Source: Bacteroidota bacterium (lineage in GTDB: Bacteria > Bacteroidota > Bacteroidia > JACCXN01). Taken from it: 64,000 bases of DNA. Of this stretch, positions 1-8,576 are shown piece by piece; the first letter of the stretch is position 1, and every line of letters starts with the position of its first letter. The notes under the pieces were generated by a model. That model saw only the letters and a list, made by a program, of their open reading frames with translations. It was not told the origin of the DNA and ran no database searches. The translations under genes were made by a program, and so were the position numbers. The stretch is from positions 1 to 64,000 of the forward strand of contig JACCXN010000055.1 of assembly GCA_013696965.1 (NCBI GenBank), written 5' to 3'.

Positions 1-127
1 AAAAATTCCAAGATCCCTTCTGGCAAAATCAAGTTTGCCAAGCTGTGGTTTTCATCTCTTTGCACGTAGAATATTTTTTGCAAAGAAATGATTTTTGTTC
101 ATTCCCCCCAACTTTTCCGCTTGATCC
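1..127 (-). mobile_element. Left end of an ISAon1-like insertion element, continuing off the window
   Basis: The reverse complement of 1-127 aligns without gaps to 45421-45547 with about seven mismatches. Homology begins exactly at GGATCAA (121-127 on this strand), so this is an element terminus. Read on the minus strand from a TTG near position 83, it encodes the start of a protein that in the other copy reads LANLILPEGILEFF, resembling the N-terminal transposase ORF of ISAon1-type elements (family recalled, not searched). Five of the seven differences between the copies are synonymous. The window edge cuts this copy, so whether it is a complete IS cannot be seen. Confidence 0.7.
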
Positions 128-131
128 AAAA

Positions 132-157
132 AATATCGCACACCAATATCGCACACC
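132..157. repeat. Two adjacent perfect copies of a 13-bp unit
   Basis: The unit AATATCGCACACC occurs at 132-144 and again at 145-157 with no spacer. It lies between the insertion-element terminus at 127 and the terminator of tRNA-Phe. A short tandem duplication next to an IS end could be a scar of insertion or slippage. Confidence 0.8.
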
Positions 158-195
158 ATAAAATAAAAAAGCCTCCTAAATTTCTCTAAGAGGCT
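158..195 (-). terminator. Rho-independent terminator of tRNA-Phe
   Basis: On the minus strand the arms AGCCTCTTA and TAGGAGGCT pair as a 9-bp stem with one G-T pair and an 8-nt loop, followed by a T-rich tract (A-rich at 158-170 on the plus strand). It begins about 12 nt past the tRNA 3' end. Confidence 0.85.
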
Positions 196-206
196 GGTTT
201 TGAGTG

Positions 207-279
207 TGGTGCCAGCTGGAATCGAACCAGCGACACAAGGATTTTCAGTCCTTTGCTCTACCGACTGAGCTATGGCACC
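207..279 (-). tRNA. tRNA-Phe (anticodon GAA)
   Basis: The minus strand folds as a standard 73-nt cloverleaf. The acceptor stem is GGTGCCA/TGGCACC, the D-arm contains AGCTCAGTCGGTAGAGC, the anticodon loop CTGAAAATC carries GAA, and the T-arm contains GGTTCGATTCC. The discriminator is A and the CCA end is not encoded. A terminator and then an insertion-element end follow downstream. Confidence 0.97.
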
Positions 280-469
280 CCTCCTGTTTTATTTAAACGG
301 GCTGCAAATGTAATTGGAATTTCTGAAAAGAAAAATTATTTTTCCCTCAAATCAACAAATAATTTTTCAAGTTGTCCGTTTGATTTTGGAATACATTCCT
401 GCTTCATTATTTAATTAATTAAAAATAAGCATACTACAAGAATTTAGAGGCAATTCTTTATTTGTTAAG

Positions 470-501
470 TTGATAATAATGAAATTGAATTTATAACTTT
501 G
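470..501 (+). promoter_or_regulatory. Promoter of the coaX operon
   Basis: TTG at 470-472 and TAACTTTG at 494-501 are separated by 21 nt, matching the Bacteroidota pattern TTG-N(19-21)-TAnnTTTG. The coaX start follows 24 nt later. Confidence 0.65.
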
Positions 502-525
502 CAAGGCTAATAATTATTAAAAGGG

Positions 526-1263
526 ATGAATTTAACCATTGATATTGGCAATACATTTGTAAAAGCAGCCTTATTCTCAATCAATAAAATTATTGATAGC
601 CAAACTAAGCCAATTGCCGAACTTGATTTTTTCATTAAGAAAATTGTGAAGGAATTTTCGGTTGAAAACATAATTTTATCTTCAGTAATTAATCATCCCC
701 AGGAACTGGATTCTTTTTTAGCATCAAAATATCATTTTATTCTTCTTGATCACACTACCAGACTGCCTTTTCTAAATGAATACCTTAGTCCGGAAACTTT
801 AGGAAAGGATAGAATTGGGGCAGTGGCAGGGGCCTGTGCTGAGTTTGCCAATCAAAATGTTTTGGTAATAGATGCAGGAACATGCATTAAATACGACTTT
901 ATTAATTCTAACAATGAATACCTTGGAGGAGCAATATCGCCAGGAATTAAAATGCGTTATGCAGCCTTGAATAATTATACTCAGAAACTCCCACTTCTTG
1001 AACCCTCATCAGGTTTTTTGGAACTAACAGGAAATTCAACAATTGCCTCCATACACTCAGGTGTGCAGCTTGGGGCTGTGGCAGAGGTAAATGAAATAAT
1101 TAATTTGTATACTGAGAAACATAAAAATTTAGCTGTAATTTTAACTGGAGGGGATATGCTATATTTAAAGCCTGTTATGTCAGGAAAAAATAACATCTTT
1201 GCAGATTCTTTTTTAATCCATAAAGGGTTGAATCATATTTTAAAGTATAATGTGGACATATAG
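526..1263 (+). CDS. coaX: Type III pantothenate kinase
   Basis: CoaX phosphorylates pantothenate, the first step of coenzyme A synthesis, in the cytoplasm. The 245 residues show the ASKHA-fold motifs of the type III family: DIGNT (6-10, phosphate binding), GKDR (93-96), DAGTC (116-120, where DxGTA is usual) and GGAISPG (134-140). Length is normal. It is the first gene of a plus-strand run continuing into envelope genes, with the outer-membrane protein starting 31 nt downstream. The ATG is preceded by AAAAGGG and a good promoter. Confidence 0.95.
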   Translation: MNLTIDIGNTFVKAALFSINKIIDSQTKPIAELDFFIKKIVKEFSVENIILSSVINHPQELDSFLASKYHFILLDHTTRLPFLNEYLSPETLGKDRIGAVAGACAEFANQNVLVIDAGTCIKYDFINSNNEYLGGAISPGIKMRYAALNNYTQKLPLLEPSSGFLELTGNSTIASIHSGVQLGAVAEVNEIINLYTEKHKNLAVILTGGDMLYLKPVMSGKNNIFADSFLIHKGLNHILKYNVDI

Positions 1264-1294
1264 CAGAAAATTTTTAATTTTATTTTTCAATCAG

Positions 1295-2548
1295 ATGAAA
1301 GTTCCTTTCTTATTTGTACTTGTTGTATTATCAATGTTTTGCATACAGCTTAATGCTCAAGTTAGCTCCTCTCCCTATTCCAGATATGGTTTGGGAGAAT
1401 TAAACAAGGGCACTTTTAGTCAGAATTTTTCTTTGGCAAATACGGCAATAGGTTTAAGAAATCCAGGGTTTATTAATATTGGAAATCCCGCCAGTTATTC
1501 AGCATTTGATCTAACTGTTTTTGAAGCAGGTTTAAGTGGTAATTATTCTGAATTTTCATCCCATACATCTTCATTTACAGCCTACAATGCTTCTTTTGCA
1601 TACCTGGGATTTGGCTTGCCAATAATGCCCTGGTGGGGCATGAGTTTTGGACTGCTTCCTTTTTCTTCTACAGGTTACAATATTATTTCTGAGCGAGAAA
1701 TAGAAAATATTGGTGCTATCACTGAGAGATACCAGGGATCAGGTGGAATTAATAAAGTGTATTGGGGCAATGGGTTTAATTACAGAAAGTTTTCTGCTGG
1801 TTTTAATGCATCCTATTTCTTTGGAACATTAACAAAAGAAAGAAGGATTATTTTCGATCCCAATTCCATTCCTTTCAATACAAAGGCAATTAATGAAACA
1901 ACAGTGAGTGATGTTAATTTTGATTTTGGCTTGCAGTACAGGGATAGTTTATCTGAGAACTGGATAATAAATCTTGGAGCAGTTTATGGATTAAGATCAG
2001 CTCTGAATGCAAACCGTCAGGAATTTGTTGCTACTTATAAATCAACTCCAATGGGAGAGCAAATAAGTGATACTGTTACTTTTGAAACCAACAAGGGTGA
2101 AATCGTTTTGCCACAAAATTTTGGAGCTGGATTTTCATTGGAATCAAAAACTTGGCTAATTGCAGGCGATTGGAAATATACCCAATGGTCGGATTTTAGA
2201 AATTTTGGTAGTTTTGATTCTTTGGTAAACAATTCTGAATTTAGTATTGCTGCACAGTTTACCCCAGATAAAAATGCAGTTGCATCCTATTTAAAAATTA
2301 TTCAATACAGAGCAGGTGCAAGATACCAAACAGGATATTTTCAATTGAATAATCAGCAAATTACCGAATATGGCATAACATTTGGAGCAGGCCTTCCGTT
2401 AAGAAGAGCTAGAACAACAATTAACATTGGATTTGAAATAGGTCAAAGGGGAACTAAAAGTGAAGGTTTAATTCGCCAGCAGTTCATTAATTTTAATTTC
2501 GGAATGGCCATTAATGACCGATGGTTTATAAAAAGAAAATACGATTAA
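1295..2548 (+). CDS. Outer-membrane beta-barrel protein, function unknown
   Basis: A 417-residue protein with a signal peptide of about 20 residues ending in LNA|Q. The mature part starts with SSPYSRYGLGE and consists of alternating hydrophobic/polar strands rich in aromatic residues and glycine, as in FadL-like or other Bacteroidota outer-membrane barrels. I chose the ATG at 1295 because it opens directly on the signal peptide; the frame is open further upstream from a GTG at 1250 that overlaps coaX and would place 15 extra residues before it. Position between coaX and the TPR/lptC genes suggests an envelope-assembly role, but no substrate can be assigned. Confidence 0.75.
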   Translation: MKVPFLFVLVVLSMFCIQLNAQVSSSPYSRYGLGELNKGTFSQNFSLANTAIGLRNPGFINIGNPASYSAFDLTVFEAGLSGNYSEFSSHTSSFTAYNASFAYLGFGLPIMPWWGMSFGLLPFSSTGYNIISEREIENIGAITERYQGSGGINKVYWGNGFNYRKFSAGFNASYFFGTLTKERRIIFDPNSIPFNTKAINETTVSDVNFDFGLQYRDSLSENWIINLGAVYGLRSALNANRQEFVATYKSTPMGEQISDTVTFETNKGEIVLPQNFGAGFSLESKTWLIAGDWKYTQWSDFRNFGSFDSLVNNSEFSIAAQFTPDKNAVASYLKIIQYRAGARYQTGYFQLNNQQITEYGITFGAGLPLRRARTTINIGFEIGQRGTKSEGLIRQQFINFNFGMAINDRWFIKRKYD

Positions 2549-2568
2549 GTAAAAAAAAATAATTTGAG

Positions 2569-3882
2569 ATGAAAAAAAGTATCCTAAAGTTAACTCCTGC
2601 ATTTTTTGCTTTTGTTTTATTTTTTACAAATAACACCTCTGCTCAAACCAGTAAATATGGCCTTGACAGTGCAAATTGCGTTCAAAATATTTCACTTTAC
2701 AGGGAATTTTACAAACAAAGAAATTACAAAGAGGCTACTCCTTATTGGAGATGGGTTTTTTTAAATTGTCCTGCATCCACTGAATATATGTATGCTGACG
2801 GACTAACCATTGTTAAAGTGATGATGCAGGGTGAAAAAGATAAGGCCAAGCTCTCAGCATTAATGGATACACTAATGATGGTTTATGACCAACGTATCAA
2901 ATATTTCGGTAAGGAAGGTTATGTTCTTGGAAGAAAGGCTGTGGACATGTCCAAAATGATGCCTGATAAAATTGATGAAACCTATAAAATTTTAACAAAA
3001 GTATACGATCTTGAAAAAAGCAAAATGGAAGCAGCTCCTGCTGATGCTTACTTTCAAATTGCGTTGGAATTATATAAAAATCAAAAGATTTCAAAAGACG
3101 AAACGCTGGAAGTTTATGAGAAGTTAAGTGATATTTTGAGTGATAATCTTTTGGCCAATCCTACTGATGAATCATACAATCAATTACAGGAAAATATCGA
3201 ATTGAGATTCTCTGAAATTGCTGATTGTCCTTCATTAATTAACCTATATGGTCCAAAATTTAAAGCCAATCCAAATGACATTGATCTTTTGAAAAAGATT
3301 ACTAAAATGCTCGATAAAAAAGATTGTGCAGCGGATAAATTATATCTTGATGCAGTTGTAAATCTTGACAAGCTTGAACCTTCTGCCAATTCAAAATCTA
3401 AAATTGCAAAAATGTATTTGGCAAAGGGAAGTTTTAGCGAAGCAGTTAAATTTTACAATCAGGCCCTTGAATTAGAAAGTGATAACAATCAAAAGGCGCA
3501 GTATTATTATGAACTTGCAATTGTAAATATTAAAATGGGACAAAATAGTTCTGCCAGGGCAAATGCTCAAAAAGCTCTTGCCTTAAGGCCAAATTGGGGA
3601 AGACCATATATGATAATGGGTGATGCATATGTTTCAAGTGCGAAAGATTGTGGGGAAACTGAGTTTTTTCAAAGCGCTGTGTATTGGATAGGGGTTGATA
3701 AATACAACCAGGCTAAATCCATTGATGCCTCAGTTACAAATGATGCCAACGCCCGTATTGCAACCTATTCTAAATATTTCCCCTTGAAAAATGATATTTT
3801 CTTTAATAATTTAAAGGAGGGCGATTCCTACACCATAGGTTGCTGGATAAATGAATCCACAAAAATAAGAGCAAGAGATTGA
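2569..3882 (+). CDS. Secreted TPR-repeat protein
   Basis: A 437-residue protein with an N-terminal signal peptide (residues 1-25, ending SAQ). It is mostly alpha-helical. The clearest tetratricopeptide repeats lie around residues 280-350 (AKMYLAKGSFSEAVKFYNQA, then YYELAIVNIKMGQNSSARAN). It probably acts as a periplasmic or outer-membrane-associated scaffold. It starts 20 nt after the outer-membrane protein and its stop overlaps the lptC start, so the three are probably cotranscribed. No catalytic motif is visible. Confidence 0.75.
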   Translation: MKKSILKLTPAFFAFVLFFTNNTSAQTSKYGLDSANCVQNISLYREFYKQRNYKEATPYWRWVFLNCPASTEYMYADGLTIVKVMMQGEKDKAKLSALMDTLMMVYDQRIKYFGKEGYVLGRKAVDMSKMMPDKIDETYKILTKVYDLEKSKMEAAPADAYFQIALELYKNQKISKDETLEVYEKLSDILSDNLLANPTDESYNQLQENIELRFSEIADCPSLINLYGPKFKANPNDIDLLKKITKMLDKKDCAADKLYLDAVVNLDKLEPSANSKSKIAKMYLAKGSFSEAVKFYNQALELESDNNQKAQYYYELAIVNIKMGQNSSARANAQKALALRPNWGRPYMIMGDAYVSSAKDCGETEFFQSAVYWIGVDKYNQAKSIDASVTNDANARIATYSKYFPLKNDIFFNNLKEGDSYTIGCWINESTKIRARD

Positions 3883-4463
3883 TCTTGTTTGGGAAGATAA
3901 TTAAAAATTTTTTTTTCATCCCGGTGATTGTTTTCATCGGGATGCTTTTTAGTTGTGAAAACAATAAAGAATTGGTAAAGGACCTCGCAGGCGAAAAAAA
4001 GGTTTTGCCAGTTGAGTCAGCATCTGATATTGAAATCATTTATAGCGATGGGGGAGTGGTTCGCATGAAATTAAATGCACCCGTGCTGGAACGCTATTTA
4101 GGAAATGAGCCTTATATTGAATTTTCACAAGGCGTTCAGGTTCTTTTTTATGATTCCCTTAAACAACCCGAATCTAAACTTACCTCAAAGTATGCCATTA
4201 ACCATGAATTTAAAAAAATTATGGAAGCTAAAAGAGACGTGGTGGTAATTAATGAAAAAGGGGAAGTTTTAAACACTGAACACTTAATTTGGGATCAGCA
4301 AAAGGAGACAATCCACACCAATGAATTTGTTAAAATAACTACAGCAGATGAAATTATAATGGGTGAAGGAATGGAGGCTGATCAACACTTTACCCGCTAT
4401 AAAATTAAAAATATAACAGGAACCATTAATATAAAAAACGATGAAGATAATACGAATCCTTGA
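3879..4463 (+). CDS. lptC: LPS export protein LptC (lipoprotein-like)
   Basis: A 194-residue protein with a hydrophobic N-terminus and a lipobox-like GMLFSC, followed by a beta-jellyroll pattern (KYAINHEFKKIMEAKRDVVV, then a GEVLNTEHLIWD-type strand pair) typical of LptC/OstA-fold proteins. LptC passes lipopolysaccharide from the LptBFG transporter to the periplasmic bridge. The only usable starts are TTG: 3879 overlaps the preceding stop (TTGA) and 3885 is an alternative. The first 25 codons contain a terminator-like hairpin (3917-3950). The 3' end overlaps the next small gene by 23 nt. Confidence 0.8.
   Translation: MILFGKIIKNFFFIPVIVFIGMLFSCENNKELVKDLAGEKKVLPVESASDIEIIYSDGGVVRMKLNAPVLERYLGNEPYIEFSQGVQVLFYDSLKQPESKLTSKYAINHEFKKIMEAKRDVVVINEKGEVLNTEHLIWDQQKETIHTNEFVKITTADEIIMGEGMEADQHFTRYKIKNITGTINIKNDEDNTNP
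3917..3950 (+). promoter_or_regulatory. Terminator-like hairpin inside the lptC signal-peptide codons
   Basis: CATCCCGGTG (3917-3926) and CATCGGGATG (3935-3944) form a 10-bp stem with one G-T pair and an 8-nt loop, followed by C and five T (3946-3950). It lies 35 nt after the stop of the TPR gene, where a terminator would be expected, yet within lptC coding sequence. Confidence 0.6.
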
Positions 4464-4641
4464 GTTAGCATGGTTGATAATTGCAATTGCCGGAGCGGTT
4501 TTGGGAATTTATAAATTTGCAAACGAAGGATTGAGCGAGGCTATTTATTTTTTTATCTTTACTTTTGTTGCTGCTGTTTTTTATTATATCAGGAGAAAAC
4601 AAAGAATAAGAATGGAACAAGAGAATCGTCCCCTTGAATAA
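4441..4641 (+). CDS. Small two-TM membrane protein, unknown
   Basis: A 66-residue protein with two hydrophobic segments (about 6-24 and 34-50) and a charged C-terminal tail RRKQRIRMEQENRPLE. The ATG lies inside the end of lptC (23-nt overlap), so translational coupling is likely. I recognise it only as a small membrane protein; the position between lptC and the CNNM-type transporter suggests an inner-membrane accessory role. Confidence 0.7.
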   Translation: MKIIRILELAWLIIAIAGAVLGIYKFANEGLSEAIYFFIFTFVAAVFYYIRRKQRIRMEQENRPLE

Positions 4642-4665
4642 GATGCGTTTAAACTTTATTTGGCT

Positions 4666-5931
4666 ATGGATAGTTGGTTAATTATTGCCATTTCCTTAGC
4701 TTTTTCAGCTTTTTTTTCTGGTATTGAAATTGCCTTCATTTCTGCCAATAAACTTCGCATTGAACTCGAAAGCAAGCAGGATGTAATTACTTCTAAAATA
4801 ATATCTACTTTTTTTCTTTCCAATCCTTCTCGCTTTATTGGCACTATGCTGGTTGGAAATAACATTGCTCTGGTTATTTATGGTATTACAATGGCCAAAA
4901 TACTCGAGCCCCTTATTTCCCGATATTTAAGCTCTGAGCTTTCCCTTCTCATTTCTCAAACCATTATTTCCACTCTTGTAATCCTTATCACGGCTGAATT
5001 TCTTCCTAAAGCATTATTTCGTATTAACCCCAATAAAATTCTAGGTTTCTTTGCTATTATAGTTTTGATGTTGCATTTTATTCTCTATCCTATCGTTTTT
5101 TTTACTGTAGGAATTTCTGAATTCCTTTTAAAGAATGTTTTTAGGGTTAAACTTGTTCAGGGCAGAATGGTCTTTAATCGCATTGACCTTGACAATTACA
5201 TAAAAGGAATTTCCACTCAGGAGGATGAGAAGGAGGAAAGGGATCATGAAATTCAGATCTTCCAAAATGCCCTGGATTTTTCAAGCCGTAAAGTAAGGGA
5301 TAGCATGATTCCACGCACAGAAATCGAAGCACTTGATGTGGAGTGCCACATGGATGAATTAAAGCAAAAATTTATTGAAACCGGCTTGTCTAAAATACTT
5401 ATTTATCGGGAAACTATTGATGAGATTATTGGATATGTTCATTCCTATGAAATGTTTAGAAAACCAACAACTATAAAATCTGTTTTATTGCCAGTTTTAA
5501 TAGTTCCTGAAACCATGCCTGCGCAGGTTGCATTAAGTTTATTTATACAACAAAGAAAAAGCATAGCCGTTGTAGTTGATGAGTTTGGAGGTACAGCAGG
5601 AATGCTAACTATTGAAGATATTATGGAGGAGATTTTTGGTGAAATTGAGGATGAACATGATACGGAAGAACTCGAGGATATAAAGATTTCAGATACTGAA
5701 TATTCTTTTGCCGCACGTTTAGAAATAGATTACCTGAACGATGAATATAAATTGGATCTCCCGGTTTCGGATGAGTATGAAACACTAGCAGGTTTAATTA
5801 TTACTCATTACGGAGGTATTCCTGAACAGGATGCTGAAATAAGAGTAGGAGATTTGTTGTTTATTATTAAACAAGTCAGTGAAACCCGTATTGAAAAGGT
5901 TAAACTGCATATTTTAGATCATATAAAGTAA
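4666..5931 (+). CDS. CNNM/CorC-type transporter (DUF21-CBS-CorC_HlyC)
   Basis: A 421-residue protein of the hemolysin/CNNM family: an N-terminal DUF21 membrane domain (about 1-190, with FSGIEIAFISANKLRIE), a CBS pair (about 205-335, including SRKVRDSMIPRTEIEAL and VVVDEFGGTAGMLTIEDIMEEIFGEI) and a C-terminal CorC_HlyC domain (about 345-421). Relatives move or sense Mg2+ and other divalent cations. I chose ATG 4666, which begins MDSWLIIA; a TTG two codons earlier is less likely. It could be called gldE by similarity, but no gliding genes are nearby. Confidence 0.85.
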   Translation: MDSWLIIAISLAFSAFFSGIEIAFISANKLRIELESKQDVITSKIISTFFLSNPSRFIGTMLVGNNIALVIYGITMAKILEPLISRYLSSELSLLISQTIISTLVILITAEFLPKALFRINPNKILGFFAIIVLMLHFILYPIVFFTVGISEFLLKNVFRVKLVQGRMVFNRIDLDNYIKGISTQEDEKEERDHEIQIFQNALDFSSRKVRDSMIPRTEIEALDVECHMDELKQKFIETGLSKILIYRETIDEIIGYVHSYEMFRKPTTIKSVLLPVLIVPETMPAQVALSLFIQQRKSIAVVVDEFGGTAGMLTIEDIMEEIFGEIEDEHDTEELEDIKISDTEYSFAARLEIDYLNDEYKLDLPVSDEYETLAGLIITHYGGIPEQDAEIRVGDLLFIIKQVSETRIEKVKLHILDHIK

Positions 5932-6107
5932 TTATTTAATGAATTAATTCCCTATAACTGATAATCATGTATTTAATTTGCAGATTGTTTCAAAAACAAG
6001 CAAAACAAGATTTGACTTTGAGCAAATTGTTATGATAAATCAACAAAATAATTGCATAATATCTTTTAAAGTTCAGCGTATTAGTTTTATATATCATTTT
6101 ACAGTTG

Positions 6108-6115
6108 TATATTCG
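6108..6115 (+). promoter_or_regulatory. Promoter -7 box of the PpiD-like gene
   Basis: TATATTCG at 6108-6115 is one substitution from TAnnTTTG. It lies 23 nt before the ATG, and the roughly 200-bp gap after the transporter gene supports a separate promoter. Confidence 0.45.
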
Positions 6116-6138
6116 CAACCCAATTAAAAAAAATAAAG

Positions 6139-8235
6139 ATGTCAGTTTTAAGTACAATAAGAGAAAAATCAACATTACTCCTAATAATTATTGGAGGAGC
6201 CCTGGTGGCATTTATCCTAGGTGACGTTCTGAGTTCAGGAGAACGTTTGTTTTCGAGTAACAGTAACAATATCGGTGAAATTGCCGGTCAAACTATTTCT
6301 GCCCAGGAGTTTGAGCAAAGACTTCAAAAAATGGAGGAAAACTACAGGCTGAATACAGGTAGTTCCTCAATTGATGAATCAACCAGGGAATCTCTAAGGC
6401 AACAAGCCTGGAATCAAGCCCTGAATGAAATAATAATGGAGGAGGAATACAGAGGAGTAGGTATTAAAGTTACCTCGCAGGAGTTGTATGAGCTGGTTGC
6501 AGGATCTGATCCTCATCCTACCGTTCAAAGAGCCTTTTCTGATCCTAGCTCCGGAACATTTGACAAGAACAGAGTTTTGAGTTTTTTGAAAACAATGGAT
6601 GAAGATCCCTCTGGCGCTACAAAAATCAGGTGGATTGAATTTGAAAGAGGAATAAAGCAGGAAAGAATGAATGAGAAGTACAATGATCTTATTAAAAAAG
6701 GATTGTATATACCAACCAAACTTGCTCATCATGAATACTTGGCTAAGCAGAAAAATGCCAGTTTGCAATATGTTGTAAAAAGATATTCTGAAATAACAGA
6801 TTCTGAAATTACTTTTAATGAGGATGATTTAAAAAAATACCACAAGGAACATCAAAAGGAATTTGATCAGGAAAAATCAAGAAAAATTGAATTTGTGGTT
6901 TTTGATGTTGTTCCTTCTAAAGAAGATTTGGCTAAAGCTGAAAAAGCAATTATGGAGTTAAAAGATGACTTTGCAGCCAGCATAGATGATTCATCATTTA
7001 TTAAAATGTACTCAGATGGAGGGCTTCAAATTGAAGTTTTAGGTGAAAATCAATTGCCTGCTGAATTAGTTGAACTTTTTCATGCTGAAAAAGGCTCGAT
7101 TAAAGGTCCCTACAAAGAGGAGCAATCCTTTAAAATTGCTAAAGTAGTGGATCAGGTTTTTGTACCGGATTCTGTTCGTGCACGTCACATTTTAATTCCT
7201 GTTCAAGAAGGTAATACTGAAGCAGCGCTTGCAAAGGCAGATTCATTAAAAAAACTTATTAAAGGGGGTAAGAAATTTGCAGAAATGGCAGAAAAACATT
7301 CTGAGGATTTTGGATCAGCTGCAAAAGGTGGAGATTTAGAATGGTTTACCGAAGGTACGATGGTTAAGCCTTTTAACGATGCTGTTTTTTATGGCAAAAA
7401 AGGGGATATGCCCATTGTGGTTTCTCAATTTGGCGTTCACTTAATTGAAATTACCGGCAGATCGACAGAAAACAAAAGAGTGAAATTTGCTTTCATTGAA
7501 AAAAATATTGAAGCAGGACCAAATACCTTCCAGGATTATTATATTGCTGCGAGTGAATTTGCAAACAAAAACAAATCATTGGAAGCATTTGATAAAGCAG
7601 TTTCCGAAAAAGGTCTTAACAAAAGAATAGCAGATAACATAAAGCCAGGTGACAGAATGATTGCAGGTGTGGAGCAATCAAGAGAATTGGTTAGATGGGC
7701 TTTTAAAGAAAAACAAGGAAGCATTTCCAAACCTTTTGAATTTGAAGATAAATTTATTGTAGCTTCTTTAGTTGAAGTTAGGGAAGAAGGAGTGGCCAGC
7801 CTTGATCAGGTAAAAGAACAAGTGGAAAAAGCAGTTATTAAGGAAAAGAAAGCTGAAAAGTTAATGCAGGAATTAAATACTGCTTTAGCATCTTCAAATT
7901 CAATTGAGGAAGTAGCAACTAAAGTAAATGCTAAATCAGAATCTGCCGATAATATTAATTTTTCCTCCTTTTCAATTCCTGGAATTGGTCGTGAACCTAA
8001 GATAGTTGGTACAGCCTTTGGAATTCAAAAGGATGTTATTTCATCACCTGTTAAGGGTGAAACAGGAGTTTTTGTTATCAAAGTAACAGCAATTAACTCT
8101 CCAGCAGAAATTACAGACTATTCAGAACATAAAAACAAACTTTCTTCAAACCTTACAAACAGAGTTGGTTATGAAGCTTTTGAAGCATTGAAGGAGAATG
8201 CAAAAGTTACCGACAACAGATATAAATTCTACTAA
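6139..8235 (+). CDS. ppiD: PpiD-like periplasmic peptidyl-prolyl isomerase
   Basis: A 698-residue membrane-anchored folding factor. One N-terminal transmembrane helix (about 12-31, LLIIIGGALVAFILGDVL) is followed by a SurA-type helical chaperone region (about 40-210) and a parvulin PPIC domain (about 345-440: RARHILIPVQ, then GGDLEWFTEGTMV and QFGVHLIEITG). A second degenerate parvulin-like half follows. The family helps outer-membrane and secreted proteins fold near the Sec translocon, which fits the upstream barrel and LptC genes. It ends in a strong terminator. Confidence 0.9.
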   Translation: MSVLSTIREKSTLLLIIIGGALVAFILGDVLSSGERLFSSNSNNIGEIAGQTISAQEFEQRLQKMEENYRLNTGSSSIDESTRESLRQQAWNQALNEIIMEEEYRGVGIKVTSQELYELVAGSDPHPTVQRAFSDPSSGTFDKNRVLSFLKTMDEDPSGATKIRWIEFERGIKQERMNEKYNDLIKKGLYIPTKLAHHEYLAKQKNASLQYVVKRYSEITDSEITFNEDDLKKYHKEHQKEFDQEKSRKIEFVVFDVVPSKEDLAKAEKAIMELKDDFAASIDDSSFIKMYSDGGLQIEVLGENQLPAELVELFHAEKGSIKGPYKEEQSFKIAKVVDQVFVPDSVRARHILIPVQEGNTEAALAKADSLKKLIKGGKKFAEMAEKHSEDFGSAAKGGDLEWFTEGTMVKPFNDAVFYGKKGDMPIVVSQFGVHLIEITGRSTENKRVKFAFIEKNIEAGPNTFQDYYIAASEFANKNKSLEAFDKAVSEKGLNKRIADNIKPGDRMIAGVEQSRELVRWAFKEKQGSISKPFEFEDKFIVASLVEVREEGVASLDQVKEQVEKAVIKEKKAEKLMQELNTALASSNSIEEVATKVNAKSESADNINFSSFSIPGIGREPKIVGTAFGIQKDVISSPVKGETGVFVIKVTAINSPAEITDYSEHKNKLSSNLTNRVGYEAFEALKENAKVTDNRYKFY

Positions 8236-8261
8236 GAAAATTCAATTCTTTAATTCATTTC

Positions 8262-8294
8262 ATAAAAAAAGCACCTTCTGGGTGCTTTTTTTAT
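8262..8294 (+). terminator. Terminator of the PpiD-like gene
   Basis: AAAAAAAGCACC, a 5-nt loop and GGTGCTTTTTTT form a hairpin with a T-tract just after the stop at 8235. Confidence 0.9.
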
Positions 8295-8576
8295 GAATAG
8301 CCTTGTGCATTTTCGCCCAGCCCAATGCGCCTAAAGGCTCTAAGCCTACACATTGATATATATTATATCCAAATGAAATAGCCATGCGCTCAGCTCTTGC
8401 CTAAACAACACTGAATATTGCTTTCCCGATAAATCGGGATGGCAATTAAAACACACATTATATCCGTATGAAAGCCATGCACCAAGCGCTCCTGAACAAA
8501 TAGGAATAAGATAAACTGCCAAAAATTCAAAATAAAAATAAAATCCCAGATCCCAAGGGGGAACAACAGTAATAGA
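8295..8576. other. Gene-free stretch with an imperfect direct repeat and a palindrome
   Basis: No convincing ORF. Two related copies of about 25 nt lie 95 nt apart: 8362-8387 (ATTATATCC-aa-ATGAAA-ta-GCCATGC) and 8457-8480 (ATTATATCC-gt-ATGAAA-GCCATGC). Both are followed by GCGCTC-like sequence. Between them TCCCGATAAATCGGGA (8424-8439) is a perfect 7-bp inverted repeat. It separates the convergent PpiD and rodA ends. Confidence 0.6.

Noticed and set aside
1250-1294. GTG start of the outer-membrane protein within coaX
   Set aside because: It would put 15 residues before an otherwise standard signal peptide beginning at ATG 1295.
6394-6768. 124-codon open frame opposite the PpiD-like gene
   Set aside because: It lies wholly within a well-supported gene and has no recognisable motif or promoter.
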